Shown one piece after another: positions 9,287 through 17,727 of a DNA stretch of 64,000 nucleotides. A program made the translations under genes and the position numbers. The first letter of the stretch is position 1. The number at the start of each line of letters is the position of its first letter. This DNA is from Enterococcus_D sp050529585 (lineage in GTDB: Bacteria; Bacillota; Bacilli; Lactobacillales; Enterococcaceae), in assembly GCF_050529585.1 (NCBI RefSeq), contig NZ_CP172882.1, forward strand, positions 620,001 to 684,000, written 5' to 3'. A model generated the notes under the pieces. The model saw nothing but the letters and a program-made list of their open reading frames with translations. It ran no database searches and had not been told where the DNA came from.

Positions 9287-9757
9287 ATGGAAATGGCGCA
9301 AACGCAAGCCTCTTACACCTATCGCATCGAATCGATCCATACAACAAAACAAGTCACTGCCCATTTAAATGATTTGGGCTTACGTGTTGGAACAGATGTG
9401 CTGATTTTACAAAAGAACCAGCAAGGGGGCATCCTCATGTATCAGAATAATCGCATCGCACTCGATGAATCAGTGATGCGGCAAATCGATGTCATACCAA
9501 CGACCAAAAGCAGACAAATCACATCTTTAGATCAATTGGCAATCGGTGAGGAAGCAAATGTTGCCAATATTGCGGCAATTGGTGCTTTGCGGCGACGCTT
9601 GATGGATATGGGGTTGACCAAGAATGTGCCAGTAAAAGTCGTAAAATTGGCACCTTTAGGCGATCCAATCGAGATTCGTGTCCGGGGCTATGAATTGTCA
9701 TTACGCAAAGAAGAGGCAGCCCATGTCCTTGTTGAAAAAGGAGGAAGCGGCAGATGA
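9287..9757 (+). CDS. feoA: Ferrous iron transport protein A, two FeoA domains
   Basis: SH3-like partner of the FeoB iron(II) transporter. At 156 residues it is about twice the length of E. coli FeoA. Residues 1-75 and 80-154 each look like one FeoA unit; the second is the clearer (LRRRLMDMGLTKNVPVKVVKLAPLGDPIEIRVRGYELSLRKEEA split across GALRRR and PIEIRV motifs), the first is diverged. AGGAG precedes the ATG by 9 bases. Its stop overlaps the feoB start in ATGA, so translation is coupled. Confidence 0.9.
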   Translation: MEMAQTQASYTYRIESIHTTKQVTAHLNDLGLRVGTDVLILQKNQQGGILMYQNNRIALDESVMRQIDVIPTTKSRQITSLDQLAIGEEANVANIAAIGALRRRLMDMGLTKNVPVKVVKLAPLGDPIEIRVRGYELSLRKEEAAHVLVEKGGSGR

Positions 9758-9801
9758 AGCAACAGATGAAGCAACAGATGAAGCAACAGATGAAGCAACA
9801 A
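9754..9801 (+). repeat. Four 12-bp tandem repeats at the feoB start
   Basis: ATGAAGCAACAG occurs three times followed by ATGAAGCAACAA. Each unit is exactly four codons (MKQQ), so copy-number change keeps the frame but changes how many start codons and N-terminal residues precede the GTPase domain. Confidence 0.95.
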
Positions 9802-11931
9802 TTTGCATTGGTCGGCAATCCCAATAGTGGCAAAACGAGTACCTTTAATCAGTTGACAGGCGCCAAACAGACGGTTGGAAATTGGCCCGGCGTGACCGTT
9901 GAGCGCAAGTCAGGAAAATATAAGAAGGATGCACAGATCACGATTCAAGATTTGCCGGGGATCTATTCTTTATCACCATATACGCCAGAAGAAGTCATCT
10001 CCCGTAATTACTTGCAAGAAGCCGTTATTGATTCGGTCTTGAACATTGTGGATGGGACCAATCTGGAACGAAATTTATATCTTACGCTGCAATTGCTGGA
10101 GATGGGCTTGCCTTTGGTGGTAGCCATCAATATGAGTGATTTATTGAAGAAGAAAGGGATTCAGTTAAACATTGATAAATTGGCTTACGGTTTAGGGGTA
10201 CCTGTTGTGAAAATCAGTGCCTTGAAACAGCAAGGAATGGATAAAATGATTACGGCTGCCAAACAATCTGCGAAACAACCATCAGAAGTCCTAAGGTATG
10301 ATTCTCGTCTGGAAGCGGCTTTGGCTGAAATTGGCCTTCTGTTACCCCCTGAATTATCCGAGGAAAAAAGACGGTGGCTGGCAATCAAGTTGTTCGAAAA
10401 AGATCTATTGATCACAGAAACCCTTGAACTTACTGAAGCCCAGCAAAAAGAAGTAGCTGAAACGATCGCAATTGCAGAGATGATTTTCAAAGAAAGCAGT
10501 GATGCGATTTTGGTCAATGAACGCTATGGGTTTATTGAGGGATTATTGTCTTTATCGGTTATTAGAGAAGACGATCAGCGCTTGTCTATGAGTGACAAAA
10601 TCGATCATTTATTGACCCATCGTGTGCTGGCATTGCCAATATTCGCATTCTTTATGTGGTTGATCTATTATTTGTCGATCCAAACGGTCGGAACGATGGG
10701 GACTGATTGGGTCAATGACGTCTTGTTCGGGACATGGATTCCTGATGCACTAGATCAGGTTATGAACCAATTGCATGTGGCGCAATGGCTGCAAGAATTG
10801 ATCCAAGACGGTATTGTCGCAGGTGTCGGTGCAGTGCTGGGTTTCTTGCCGCAGATATTTGTATTGTTCTTCTGTTTGGCTATTTTAGAAGATTGCGGCT
10901 ATATGGCGCGTATCGCATTTGTGATGGACCGTTTATTCCGTAAATTTGGCTTATCTGGGAAATCGTTTATTCCGATGTTGATTGCCACTGGTTGTGGCGT
11001 ACCTGGTGTGATGGCAAGTCGGACGATCGAGAATCAAAAAGATCGCCGCTTGACCGTCATGGTGACGACCTTTATGCCTTGTTCTGCAAAATTGCCGATC
11101 ATCGCTTTGATTTCAGGTGCCTTCTTTCCAGGCAGTACATGGGTTGCACCATCGGCTTATTTTATCGGCATGGGCGCAATTGTTTTATCAGGGATCGCTT
11201 TGAAAAAAACTGCGCTGTTTGCGGGTGACCCAGCGCCCTTTATTATGGAGTTGCCAGCCTATCATTTGCCGCAACTGACAACGGTCTTAAAAAGCGCCTG
11301 TGACCGAGGGATTGCCTTTGTCAAAAAGGCAGGAACGATCATCTTTGTTGCGTGTATTTTCATTTGGTTTGCCTCAAGTTATGACTTTACATTGACTAGG
11401 GTAGCTGAAGATCAAAGTATCTTGGCGTTTGCCGGTCGATTAGCAGCCCCGATTTTTGCACCTTTAGGCTGGGGCACTTGGCGCGGCACAGTGGCGACGA
11501 TCACTGGGTTGATCGCCAAAGAAAATGTGATTGGCACATTTGGTATACTATATGGTCAAACAGGGGATATGTCAGAAAGCGGGAACGAAATTTGGCAATT
11601 ACTGAGAAATGATTATACCGCAGTGGCTGCTTACTCATTTTTGATTTTTAACTTATTGTGTGCGCCATGTTTTGCTGCCATCGGTGCGATTCATCGAGAG
11701 ATGGGGGACAGCAAATGGACTTGGTTGGCTATCGGTTATCAGTGCGGTTTGGCTTATTGTGCAAGTTTTGTTGTTTATCAGCTAGGTCACGTCTTTTTTG
11801 AAGGGGGCCATCTAACGATTGCAACACTTTTGGCTGTTGTGGTCATCTGCGTTTTGATTTTTGCGCTCGTTAAAAAGCCTAGTCAAAAGGCACATGGCCC
11901 GATACAAGTGATAGGAGGAAACGAATGGTAG
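9754..11931 (+). CDS. feoB: Ferrous iron transporter B
   Basis: GTPase-coupled inner-membrane Fe(II) importer. The N-terminal G domain has G1 GNPNSGKT (residues 21-28), G3 DLPG and a NMSD-type G4 motif (VVAINMSDLL). A helical GDI region and about nine membrane spans follow, with the Cys-containing gate segments GCGVPGVMASR and FMPCSAKLP. The 725-residue length counts from the first ATG. The first 16 residues are four copies of MKQQ, each with its own ATG, so the true initiation codon is ambiguous among 9754, 9766, 9778 and 9790. The first has GGAGG with about 10-base spacing. It overlaps feoA upstream and the small Cys-rich gene downstream. Confidence 0.95.
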   Translation: MKQQMKQQMKQQMKQQFALVGNPNSGKTSTFNQLTGAKQTVGNWPGVTVERKSGKYKKDAQITIQDLPGIYSLSPYTPEEVISRNYLQEAVIDSVLNIVDGTNLERNLYLTLQLLEMGLPLVVAINMSDLLKKKGIQLNIDKLAYGLGVPVVKISALKQQGMDKMITAAKQSAKQPSEVLRYDSRLEAALAEIGLLLPPELSEEKRRWLAIKLFEKDLLITETLELTEAQQKEVAETIAIAEMIFKESSDAILVNERYGFIEGLLSLSVIREDDQRLSMSDKIDHLLTHRVLALPIFAFFMWLIYYLSIQTVGTMGTDWVNDVLFGTWIPDALDQVMNQLHVAQWLQELIQDGIVAGVGAVLGFLPQIFVLFFCLAILEDCGYMARIAFVMDRLFRKFGLSGKSFIPMLIATGCGVPGVMASRTIENQKDRRLTVMVTTFMPCSAKLPIIALISGAFFPGSTWVAPSAYFIGMGAIVLSGIALKKTALFAGDPAPFIMELPAYHLPQLTTVLKSACDRGIAFVKKAGTIIFVACIFIWFASSYDFTLTRVAEDQSILAFAGRLAAPIFAPLGWGTWRGTVATITGLIAKENVIGTFGILYGQTGDMSESGNEIWQLLRNDYTAVAAYSFLIFNLLCAPCFAAIGAIHREMGDSKWTWLAIGYQCGLAYCASFVVYQLGHVFFEGGHLTIATLLAVVVICVLIFALVKKPSQKAHGPIQVIGGNEW

Positions 11932-12068
11932 CGACGATCATCATTGGTTCACTGATATTTGGCTATGCAGCTAGAGTTGTCTATAACATGTGCCAAAAAA
12001 ACAGCTGCTCGGATTGTCATTGTGCCTGTTCAGTGAAAGAAGAAACCCAAAAGAATCACCAAGCGTGA
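11925..12068 (+). CDS. FeoB-associated Cys-rich membrane protein
   Basis: A 47-residue protein starting MVATIIIGSLIFGYAARVVY, one N-terminal membrane span, then a cytosolic Cys cluster with pattern C-x4-C-x2-C-x-C-x-C. This matches the small FeoB-associated Cys-rich proteins that take the place of FeoC in Firmicutes. The ATG overlaps the feoB stop (ATGGTAG), and AGGAGG lies upstream inside feoB. The cysteines could bind iron or sense redox state; the function is inferred. Confidence 0.85.
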   Translation: MVATIIIGSLIFGYAARVVYNMCQKNSCSDCHCACSVKEETQKNHQA

Positions 12069-12090
12069 TGGATCAAAATAGAATCTTGTA

Positions 12091-12120
12091 GAGTAGATAA
12101 GTGATTATCTACTCTTTTTT
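12091..12120 (+). terminator. Terminator of the feo operon
   Basis: GAGTAGATAA and TTATCTACTC form a perfect 10-bp stem with a 4-base loop followed by T6. Confidence 0.9.
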
Positions 12121-12326
12121 ACTTTTGTCAAATTCTTGCTGTTAAAGCAGAGGCATCTTTAGTATAATTTTTTATATAAATAGTAAATAATAGACAGAAA
12201 AAGACGGTGGAGACTTGTCGAACGACAAAAATACACGCACTTTTATTTTGATGCTGCAGCAAAGCGGCAAAGACACGCAGATCGGAAATCAAATCACCAG
12301 AAGATGACAGGTTGGAGGGAATCAAA

Positions 12327-13592
12327 TTGCGGTTGCAACGACGATTAAACAGACAAAAGAAAATAAGGAGACGTACTATTGGCGTGGTGGCTGGGGTATT
12401 GATAGCAGGCGCAGGGATTGGTTTTGGTGTGATGCTCAGCGATCAACTATTACCTGAAAACCAAACAGAAGAAATTGCAACAAACACATCAGAGTCTATC
12501 ACTGAAACCAGCCAATCTCAAGAACCTGAAAGCCAAAAAATCACCATCACAGCAAGTGGCGATATGTTGTATCATCGGCCATTGTACATGAGTGCTTATG
12601 ATGGCGAAAAGTACGATTTTGACAATGACTATTCCGCAATCAAAGAGTTGATCTCAGGCGCAGATCTTGCCCTCGGCGATTTTGAGGGAACGATCAATCC
12701 AGAAACAGAACTTGGTGGGTTCCCTCTATTCAATGCACCGCCGAATGTGGTAGATAGTATCAAAGATGCAGGATTTGATGTCATTGATTTGGCCCATAAT
12801 CATATTCTAGACACCGGCATCGATGGATTGAAATCAACCGCACAGGCATTTCATGATGTTGGATTGGACACGATAGGCGTCAATGTGGATGATTCAGGCA
12901 TTTTGGTGAAAGAAGTGAATGGGATCAAGGTGGCAATGTTGGCGTATGCCTATGGCTTTAATGGTCTAGAAGATCAGTTAAGCCAATCGGATCGAGCGCA
13001 GTATTTGAATGATCTATCGTTGGATCAATTAGAAGCAGATATCAAGGAAGCCGAGCAGCTAGCCGATATAACGATTATTATGCCACAATCTGGCGTGGAA
13101 TATGCACTGCAGCCTTCCGAAGAGCAGCAAAGCGTGTATCGGAAAATGGTGGATGCGGGGGCTGATATTATTTTTGGCGGTCATCCTCATGTGGCACAAC
13201 CAACTGAAATCATTGAAAAAGAGGGAGAAAAGAAGTTCATTATCTATTCAATGGGGAATCTACTGTCGAATCAACGCTATGAAACCATTTCTGGCAATTA
13301 TTGGACCGAACGCGGTGTGATTCCTGAAGTTGAAGTCACCAAAGAAGATGGACGTACTTTTTTAAGCAATGTCACGCTTCATCCAACGTGGGTATCAAAG
13401 GTACCGATTGAAGGACGTACCTATAACGATTGGGAATTTGGCACGGTACAAGCATATGATTTTCAAGTCGTCTTGGCAGAAGATTATATAGCAGGTGGGA
13501 AAAATGAAACGAAAGTGGATGGAGAAACCCAGCAACGGATCGAAACGGCTTATAAAGAAATGTTGGCACATTTGGATTTGCAGTGGGAATAA
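12327..13592 (+). CDS. CapA/PgsA-like metallophosphatase-fold protein, membrane anchored
   Basis: The 421-residue protein starts with a basic stretch and one N-terminal membrane anchor, followed by a Ser/Thr/Glu linker (to about residue 70) and a CapA-type domain: SGDMLYHRPLY, GDFEGTI, DVIDLAHNHILD, GGHPHVAQP. This family, seen in poly-gamma-glutamate synthesis (PgsA/CapA), has a metallophosphoesterase-like fold facing the outside. No pgsB or pgsC genes are nearby, so a poly-gamma-glutamate role is doubtful. I chose the TTG at 12327 because GGAGGG lies 7 bases before it; the frame is open to a TTG at 12312 that sits inside that site. A TATAAT (12163) without a clear -35 lies upstream. Confidence 0.8.
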   Translation: MRLQRRLNRQKKIRRRTIGVVAGVLIAGAGIGFGVMLSDQLLPENQTEEIATNTSESITETSQSQEPESQKITITASGDMLYHRPLYMSAYDGEKYDFDNDYSAIKELISGADLALGDFEGTINPETELGGFPLFNAPPNVVDSIKDAGFDVIDLAHNHILDTGIDGLKSTAQAFHDVGLDTIGVNVDDSGILVKEVNGIKVAMLAYAYGFNGLEDQLSQSDRAQYLNDLSLDQLEADIKEAEQLADITIIMPQSGVEYALQPSEEQQSVYRKMVDAGADIIFGGHPHVAQPTEIIEKEGEKKFIIYSMGNLLSNQRYETISGNYWTERGVIPEVEVTKEDGRTFLSNVTLHPTWVSKVPIEGRTYNDWEFGTVQAYDFQVVLAEDYIAGGKNETKVDGETQQRIETAYKEMLAHLDLQWE

Positions 13593-13596
13593 TGTA

Positions 13597-13637
13597 AAAA
13601 CGGCGAACCGCAAGACTCAGCGGTTCGCCGTTTTTCA
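13597..13637. terminator. Terminator after the CapA-like gene, probably bidirectional
   Basis: AAACGGCGAACCGC and GCGGTTCGCCGTTT form a 14-bp stem with T and A runs on both sides. It lies between the plus-strand CapA-like gene and the convergent padR. Confidence 0.9.
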
Positions 13638-13676
13638 TTGTGTATGTTCGTAAAAGAAAAAGATGTGTGGATGCGT

Positions 13677-14222
13677 TTATGTGGTGATCTTTGCCAACAC
13701 ATCTTGCAACCAACTTGTATACTCTGTCTCCCGATTGATCGCATGGGCAAGAATCAAATAATGGCCATAATTTGCCTCTTTGGCTGCATCTGTAGGAAAC
13801 AATGCGCGTTCTCGGGCGACCAAATGATGGCGCTTGGCTTCATGCAGATCAAGCTGTTGTTGAACGATCTCAATCAATGCAGGATCGTGGATATCGCTGA
13901 TGAAAAACAGTTTCAAAACAAATTCATCTCGATTGACCGGTAGTTCATCCGTTGCAGTATGGATCCATTCTTTTAACGCCATTTCACCAGCCGGAGATAA
14001 TTGATATATCTTCTTTTCAAGCTTTTCGCCTGAAATTTTGATGGCATGGGTGATCAATCCGCTGGCTTCCATTTTTGCTAACTCTGGATAAATTTGACTA
14101 TGTTGAGCCTGCCAGAATTCACCGATTTCATTTTTGAATGATTGTCGCAAATCGTAACCGGACATCTTTTTTTTACTTAGTAAACCTAATAATATATAGC
14201 GTAATGTATTTTTTCGTGCCAC
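13677..14222 (-). CDS. padR: PadR-family repressor of phenolic acid decarboxylase
   Basis: Winged-helix repressor that is released when phenolic acids such as p-coumarate or ferulate are present. The 181-residue protein has the N-terminal PadR DNA-binding domain (RYILLGLLSKKKMSGYDL, HSQIYPELAKMEASGLI) and a C-terminal helical dimer domain. The start is the GTG at 14222, preceded by AAGGAGG with 7-base spacing. An upstream ATG (14255) has no such site. It is divergent from padC with the operator between them. Confidence 0.93.
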   Translation of the reverse strand: MARKNTLRYILLGLLSKKKMSGYDLRQSFKNEIGEFWQAQHSQIYPELAKMEASGLITHAIKISGEKLEKKIYQLSPAGEMALKEWIHTATDELPVNRDEFVLKLFFISDIHDPALIEIVQQQLDLHEAKRHHLVARERALFPTDAAKEANYGHYLILAHAINRETEYTSWLQDVLAKITT

Positions 14223-14280
14223 AAAACTTCCTCCTTGACAAATGTCGCATCTCATTATATCATAAGTCTGTAATCAAAAA

Positions 14281-14298
14281 CATGTAAATTATTACATG
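14281..14298. promoter_or_regulatory. PadR operator
   Basis: CATGTAAATTATTACATG contains the ATGT-N8-ACAT dyad typical of PadR binding sites in front of pad genes. It lies between divergent padR and padC, 26 bases before the padC start. Confidence 0.88.
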
Positions 14299-14323
14299 AT
14301 TAACAAAAAGGAGATGCTTCGGC

Positions 14324-14857
14324 ATGAAACAATTCAAAGATTTAGAAGATTTTATCGGCACACATTTTATTTACACATATGATAATGGTTGGGAATATGA
14401 ATGGTATGCAAAAAATGACCATACTGTTGATTACCGTATCCATGGTGGGATGGTCAAAGGCCGTTGGGTCAAAGATCAAGCAGTTGACATGGTGAAATTA
14501 ACAGATGGTGTCTTCAAAATCACTTGGACAGAACCTACTGGTACAGATGTCGCTTTAGATTTTATGCCAAATGAAAAGAAACTACATGGTACGATTTTCT
14601 TCCCTAAATGGGTAGAAGAACATCCAGAAATCACTGTTACATTCCAAAATGAACATATTGCTGAAATGGAAGCTGCCCGCGAAAAATACGAAACGTATCC
14701 TAAATTGGTCGTTCCTGAATTTGCAGCAATCACATATATGGGAGATGCTGGTATCGATAATGAAGATGTCATCAGTGAAGAACCATATGAAGGTATGCCA
14801 AGTGATATCCGCGAAGGCCGTTACTTCGACGAAAACTACCGCAAAATCAACAAATAA
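14324..14857 (+). CDS. padC: Phenolic acid decarboxylase
   Basis: Converts toxic hydroxycinnamic acids (p-coumaric, ferulic, caffeic) into 4-vinyl derivatives and CO2 without a cofactor. The 177-residue protein is full length for the family and shows FIGTHFIYTYDNGWEYEWY, the Tyr pair and Arg that hold the substrate (DYRIHGGMV), and the IFFPKWVEEHPEITV strand. AGGAG precedes the ATG. The divergent padR and its operator indicate induction by the substrate. Confidence 0.97.
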   Translation: MKQFKDLEDFIGTHFIYTYDNGWEYEWYAKNDHTVDYRIHGGMVKGRWVKDQAVDMVKLTDGVFKITWTEPTGTDVALDFMPNEKKLHGTIFFPKWVEEHPEITVTFQNEHIAEMEAAREKYETYPKLVVPEFAAITYMGDAGIDNEDVISEEPYEGMPSDIREGRYFDENYRKINK

Positions 14858-14883
14858 TCGATGATGAATCATAAATAAACAAG

Positions 14884-14930
14884 AATGCAGGCTATCAACG
14901 CGTCAGTGTTGGTCGCCTGCATTTATTTGT
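14884..14930 (+). terminator. Terminator of padC
   Basis: AATGCAGGC pairs with GCCTGCATT around a 22-base loop with internal pairing, followed by TATTTGT. Confidence 0.75.
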
Positions 14931-14945
14931 ATCATGAGAAACCTA

Positions 14946-16133
14946 TTATGCTTTACGGTACATGTCGAATCGACCGGTATGCAATGAACGAATCGATTCT
15001 CCTCCTGGTAGAGGAGGCAATCCCAATGAATCTTCCCGTGTGAAGGCTTCTTTCAAACCTGGTGTCCATTGAACATAGTCTATTGTTTCTGGAGAGACTT
15101 CGTGGAGAATGGCTGCACCATTGCCTGCAACGATTTTCTTGGCAAACTGAGGATCAACGAGGGTCCCACGTCCTACTGCAATCAAATCTGAGTATTGGGC
15201 AACAGCATCATCGGCACTTTCTTCATCAAAGACACCACCGACGATGAGCAGTTTGGTTTGATCATCTAATACCTCTTTGAATAATGAGGCATAAGAAGCA
15301 TCGACGCCACTTGGACTTGAGCCGTAACCGCCCCATAAAGAAAGGTGGATATAATCGAGGTCATGTTTGACGATTTCAGCAACTAGTTGGGTCGACTCTT
15401 GATAGGTATAGCCAACATTATCTCCATGGATCTCATCTGGGCTGATGCGATAGCCGACGATAAAATCAGCAGCGTTTTCTTCGGCGACTACTCGTTTGAC
15501 TTCTTTCACGACTGCCAAAGGGAAAGCCATTCGTTTTTGTAAATCGCCGCCCCATTCATCTGTTCGTTGATTGGACCATTGTGAAAAGAATTGCTGCAGC
15601 AAATAGTGATTGGCACCATGGATTTCGACACCGTCAAAACCAGCAGCGATGGCTCGTTTTGTTGCCTGTCCAAAATCAATGATGATTGCTCTGATTTCCT
15701 CATCTGTCAGTGCCCGAACAGGATAATCTAAGAAGGGAAAATCAAGAGCGCTTGGGGCAACTACATCTTGACCGCTGATTGCTTGACCGATAGCTGCTCT
15801 GCCGCCATGGTGAATTTGCAAGATTGCTTTATTGCCATCTTTCTTCAATGCACGGGCTATTTTCGTCAATCCGCTGATATGTGCATCAGAATAGGCAGCA
15901 AGCTGTTCAGGATATCCCGGTACATAAGAAGGGCCTCCATTTTGACTCACATAATGAAATTCAGTGATCAACATACCAGCTGCTTGTGAGCGGGCAGCAT
16001 AGTAAGCAACAGTATCTTCAGAGGCAAAACCGTTACGCATACCAGAATGGGTCTGCATCGGCGACATCACGATTCGGTTGTTTAATACGGCACCATTTCT
16101 TAATTTGATTGGATTAGTTAGTTTTTTGGTCAT
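14946..16133 (-). CDS. Old-yellow-enzyme-type NADH:flavin oxidoreductase
   Basis: FMN TIM-barrel enzyme that reduces activated C=C or similar substrates with NAD(P)H. The 395-residue protein has the OYE start (NPIKLRNGAVLNNRIVMSPMQT), QIHHGGRAA, GFDGVEIHGANHYLLQQFFS, and the phosphate-binding LIAVGRGTLVDPQ. It ends without the FeS/FAD extension of 2,4-dienoyl-CoA reductases, so it is the single-domain class. I start at the ATG at 16133, after AAAAGGAG; the open frame reaches 16238 but the extra residues do not fit the family. A regulator gene lies upstream, and the same operator precedes both genes. The natural substrate is unknown. Confidence 0.9.
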   Translation of the reverse strand: MTKKLTNPIKLRNGAVLNNRIVMSPMQTHSGMRNGFASEDTVAYYAARSQAAGMLITEFHYVSQNGGPSYVPGYPEQLAAYSDAHISGLTKIARALKKDGNKAILQIHHGGRAAIGQAISGQDVVAPSALDFPFLDYPVRALTDEEIRAIIIDFGQATKRAIAAGFDGVEIHGANHYLLQQFFSQWSNQRTDEWGGDLQKRMAFPLAVVKEVKRVVAEENAADFIVGYRISPDEIHGDNVGYTYQESTQLVAEIVKHDLDYIHLSLWGGYGSSPSGVDASYASLFKEVLDDQTKLLIVGGVFDEESADDAVAQYSDLIAVGRGTLVDPQFAKKIVAGNGAAILHEVSPETIDYVQWTPGLKEAFTREDSLGLPPLPGGESIRSLHTGRFDMYRKA

Positions 16134-16247
16134 CTTTGTTTGCTCTCCTTTTTTAGTGATAAAAACGATGGTGCGAAAAAAATGCGGATGAAACCATAAT
16201 AGATAAAATGCTAAAGAGAAGTAAGCGGACATCACCAATCAAAACTA

Positions 16248-16269
16248 CATATCTGATTTTCTCGATATG
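16248..16269. promoter_or_regulatory. Operator copy A, upstream of the OYE-type gene
   Basis: CATATC-N10-GATATG dyad. Its spacer and flanks (TGATTTTCTC, then TA) differ in few positions from copy B at 16657-16678. On the minus strand it sits between CATACA and TATGTA, which would be weak -35/-10 elements in the same places as in copy B. Confidence 0.7.
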
Positions 16270-16344
16270 TATGGATAAAAAACGCCACCAAGCCAGTACG
16301 AATAAAAAGATAGCGAAGGTCAAGCAGACCTTAACACATGTTAC

Positions 16345-16647
16345 TTACAATTCTGACTGGATGAAGGCACTTAATTCAGAAAGTGTTGTTTCATTTCGAC
16401 GATAATATGTCCATTTACCAATTCTTGTTGCAGTCAATAAATTGGCTTTTTGCAACACGGATAAGTAGTGGGAGGTGGTGGATTGGGTCAAGCCAAGTTT
16501 TCTTTGGATTTCTCCCACACAGACACCAATTTCTTCCATATCGACAGTTGTTTCATGGACAAAATAGTCCGTGGGATTTTTTAACCAATAAAGAATCTGC
16601 AGGCGATGTTCATTCGCTAACGCTTTAAAAATATCTATATTTTCCAT
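16345..16647 (-). CDS. ArsR-family transcriptional regulator
   Basis: A 100-residue winged-helix repressor: IFKALANEHRLQILYWLKNP, then the recognition helix LGLTQSTTSHYLSVLQKANLL and the wing RIGKWTYYRRNE. A single Cys (GVCVGE) precedes the recognition helix; there is no classical CxC metal site, so it may sense something other than metal. The start ATG at 16647 has no visible Shine-Dalgarno, and the -10 box lies only 7 bases before it, so the mRNA may be leaderless. It is upstream of and co-directional with the OYE gene, and shares its operator. Confidence 0.88.
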   Translation of the reverse strand: MENIDIFKALANEHRLQILYWLKNPTDYFVHETTVDMEEIGVCVGEIQRKLGLTQSTTSHYLSVLQKANLLTATRIGKWTYYRRNETTLSELSAFIQSEL

Positions 16648-16654
16648 AGATTTG

Positions 16655-16682
16655 ATTATATCTAATTTTATCGATATGTAAA
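16655..16682 (-). promoter_or_regulatory. Promoter of the ArsR-type gene with operator copy B
   Basis: On the minus strand TTTACA (plus 16677-16682) and TATAAT (plus 16655-16660) are 16 bases apart. The dyad TATATC-N10-GATATG (16657-16678) fills the space between them, as expected for autorepression. Confidence 0.8.
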
Positions 16683-16743
16683 GGAATAGCGATACGCATT
16701 CGTCATTATTTATAATGGCATTGCTATTTTTCCTACCCACGGC

Positions 16744-16808
16744 AAAAAAAATGAGACTACGCACACTCTTTTCGAAACGCTCGAAAGCGCCAAGAGTGTA
16801 CTAGTCTC
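16744..16808 (-). terminator. Terminator of tRNA-Lys
   Basis: On the minus strand GAGACTA, then ACACTCTT, pair with AAGAGTGT, then TAGTCTC (16753-16808), followed by T7-8. It lies just 3' of the tRNA. Confidence 0.85.
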
Positions 16809-16825
16809 GTGGGTTTGGCACCCAA

Positions 16826-16898
<73 letters not shown>

Positions 16899-17160
16899 AT
16901 AACAAAATTACTTCATTATCTTAGCACTCCATCTCTAAAAAATCAATCGTTGTTTTAAAAAAATGTAGGGATGTTTTGAAATCAGAGAGCAACTAAAATA
17001 GACAATCCTTAAGAAATAGATCGATCTTCTTAAAAAGAAGCCAAAAAAAACGATACATCTTTAAAATCACCAAAAAACATGTTAAACTGTATCTAGTTAT
17101 CAAAACTAGATGATTGGTTTATGATAATTTTAAGTGCTGTTGTTTAAAATGGAGGACCCA

Positions 17161-17727
17161 ATGGAAAATGTAGAATTAGAAATAAAAAAATGGGGAGAAT
17201 CAATCGCAACATTCCACCTCCCACGCTGGGATGAATTGCCAACGCTCAAATTATATATGGATCAAGTGATCACCTTGATCGACCAATATTTATCACCTGT
17301 TATCCAAGCCGGAAAACATCCCTTGTTGACGTCTTCAATGGTCAATAACTATGTGAAAAAAGGCATGATTCCCGCCCCAGAAAAAAAGCGATACAACCAA
17401 AAACATTTGGCATTTTTGATTGCAATCACTATGCTGAAACAAGTCTTGACGATTCCCGAAATCAAAACGGGCATATTATTCCAAGGCAAAGTAGTCGGTA
17501 TTCGCAATGCCTATAATTTGTTTTGTGAAGAACAGGAGAAAGCCATTCGTGTCGTAGGACAAGAAGCGGCAGGCGCACCTGAACAAAAAGAAACACAGCC
17601 AATCGCCATCGAGTTGATTGCTATCAAAGGTGCTACACGATCTTTTGCAAATAAACTACTGGCAGAAAAAATGATTGCCTTAGAACAAACATATTTAGAC
17701 ACCCACAAAGGAGAAGCACATGAATAA
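17161..17727 (+). CDS. DUF1836-family protein
   Basis: A 188-residue protein matching the DUF1836 pattern: an N-terminal LPRWDELPTLKLYMDQVITLIDQYL segment and a MerR-like helical stretch LLTSSMVNNYVKKGMIPAPEKKRYNQKHLAFL. Members are thought to be DNA-binding, but no function is established. GGAGG with 5-base spacing selects the ATG at 17161 over an earlier one at 17134. It overlaps the next gene (degV) by 8 bases, so the two are coupled. An inverted repeat ATCTAGTT/AACTAGAT (17091-17111) lies in the promoter region. Confidence 0.8.
   Translation: MENVELEIKKWGESIATFHLPRWDELPTLKLYMDQVITLIDQYLSPVIQAGKHPLLTSSMVNNYVKKGMIPAPEKKRYNQKHLAFLIAITMLKQVLTIPEIKTGILFQGKVVGIRNAYNLFCEEQEKAIRVVGQEAAGAPEQKETQPIAIELIAIKGATRSFANKLLAEKMIALEQTYLDTHKGEAHE

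Noticed and set aside
12226..12318. Possible 30-codon TTG-start peptide before the CapA-like gene
   Set aside because: GGAG lies only two bases before the TTG, composition is unremarkable and it overlaps the next gene's ribosome site; not enough support.
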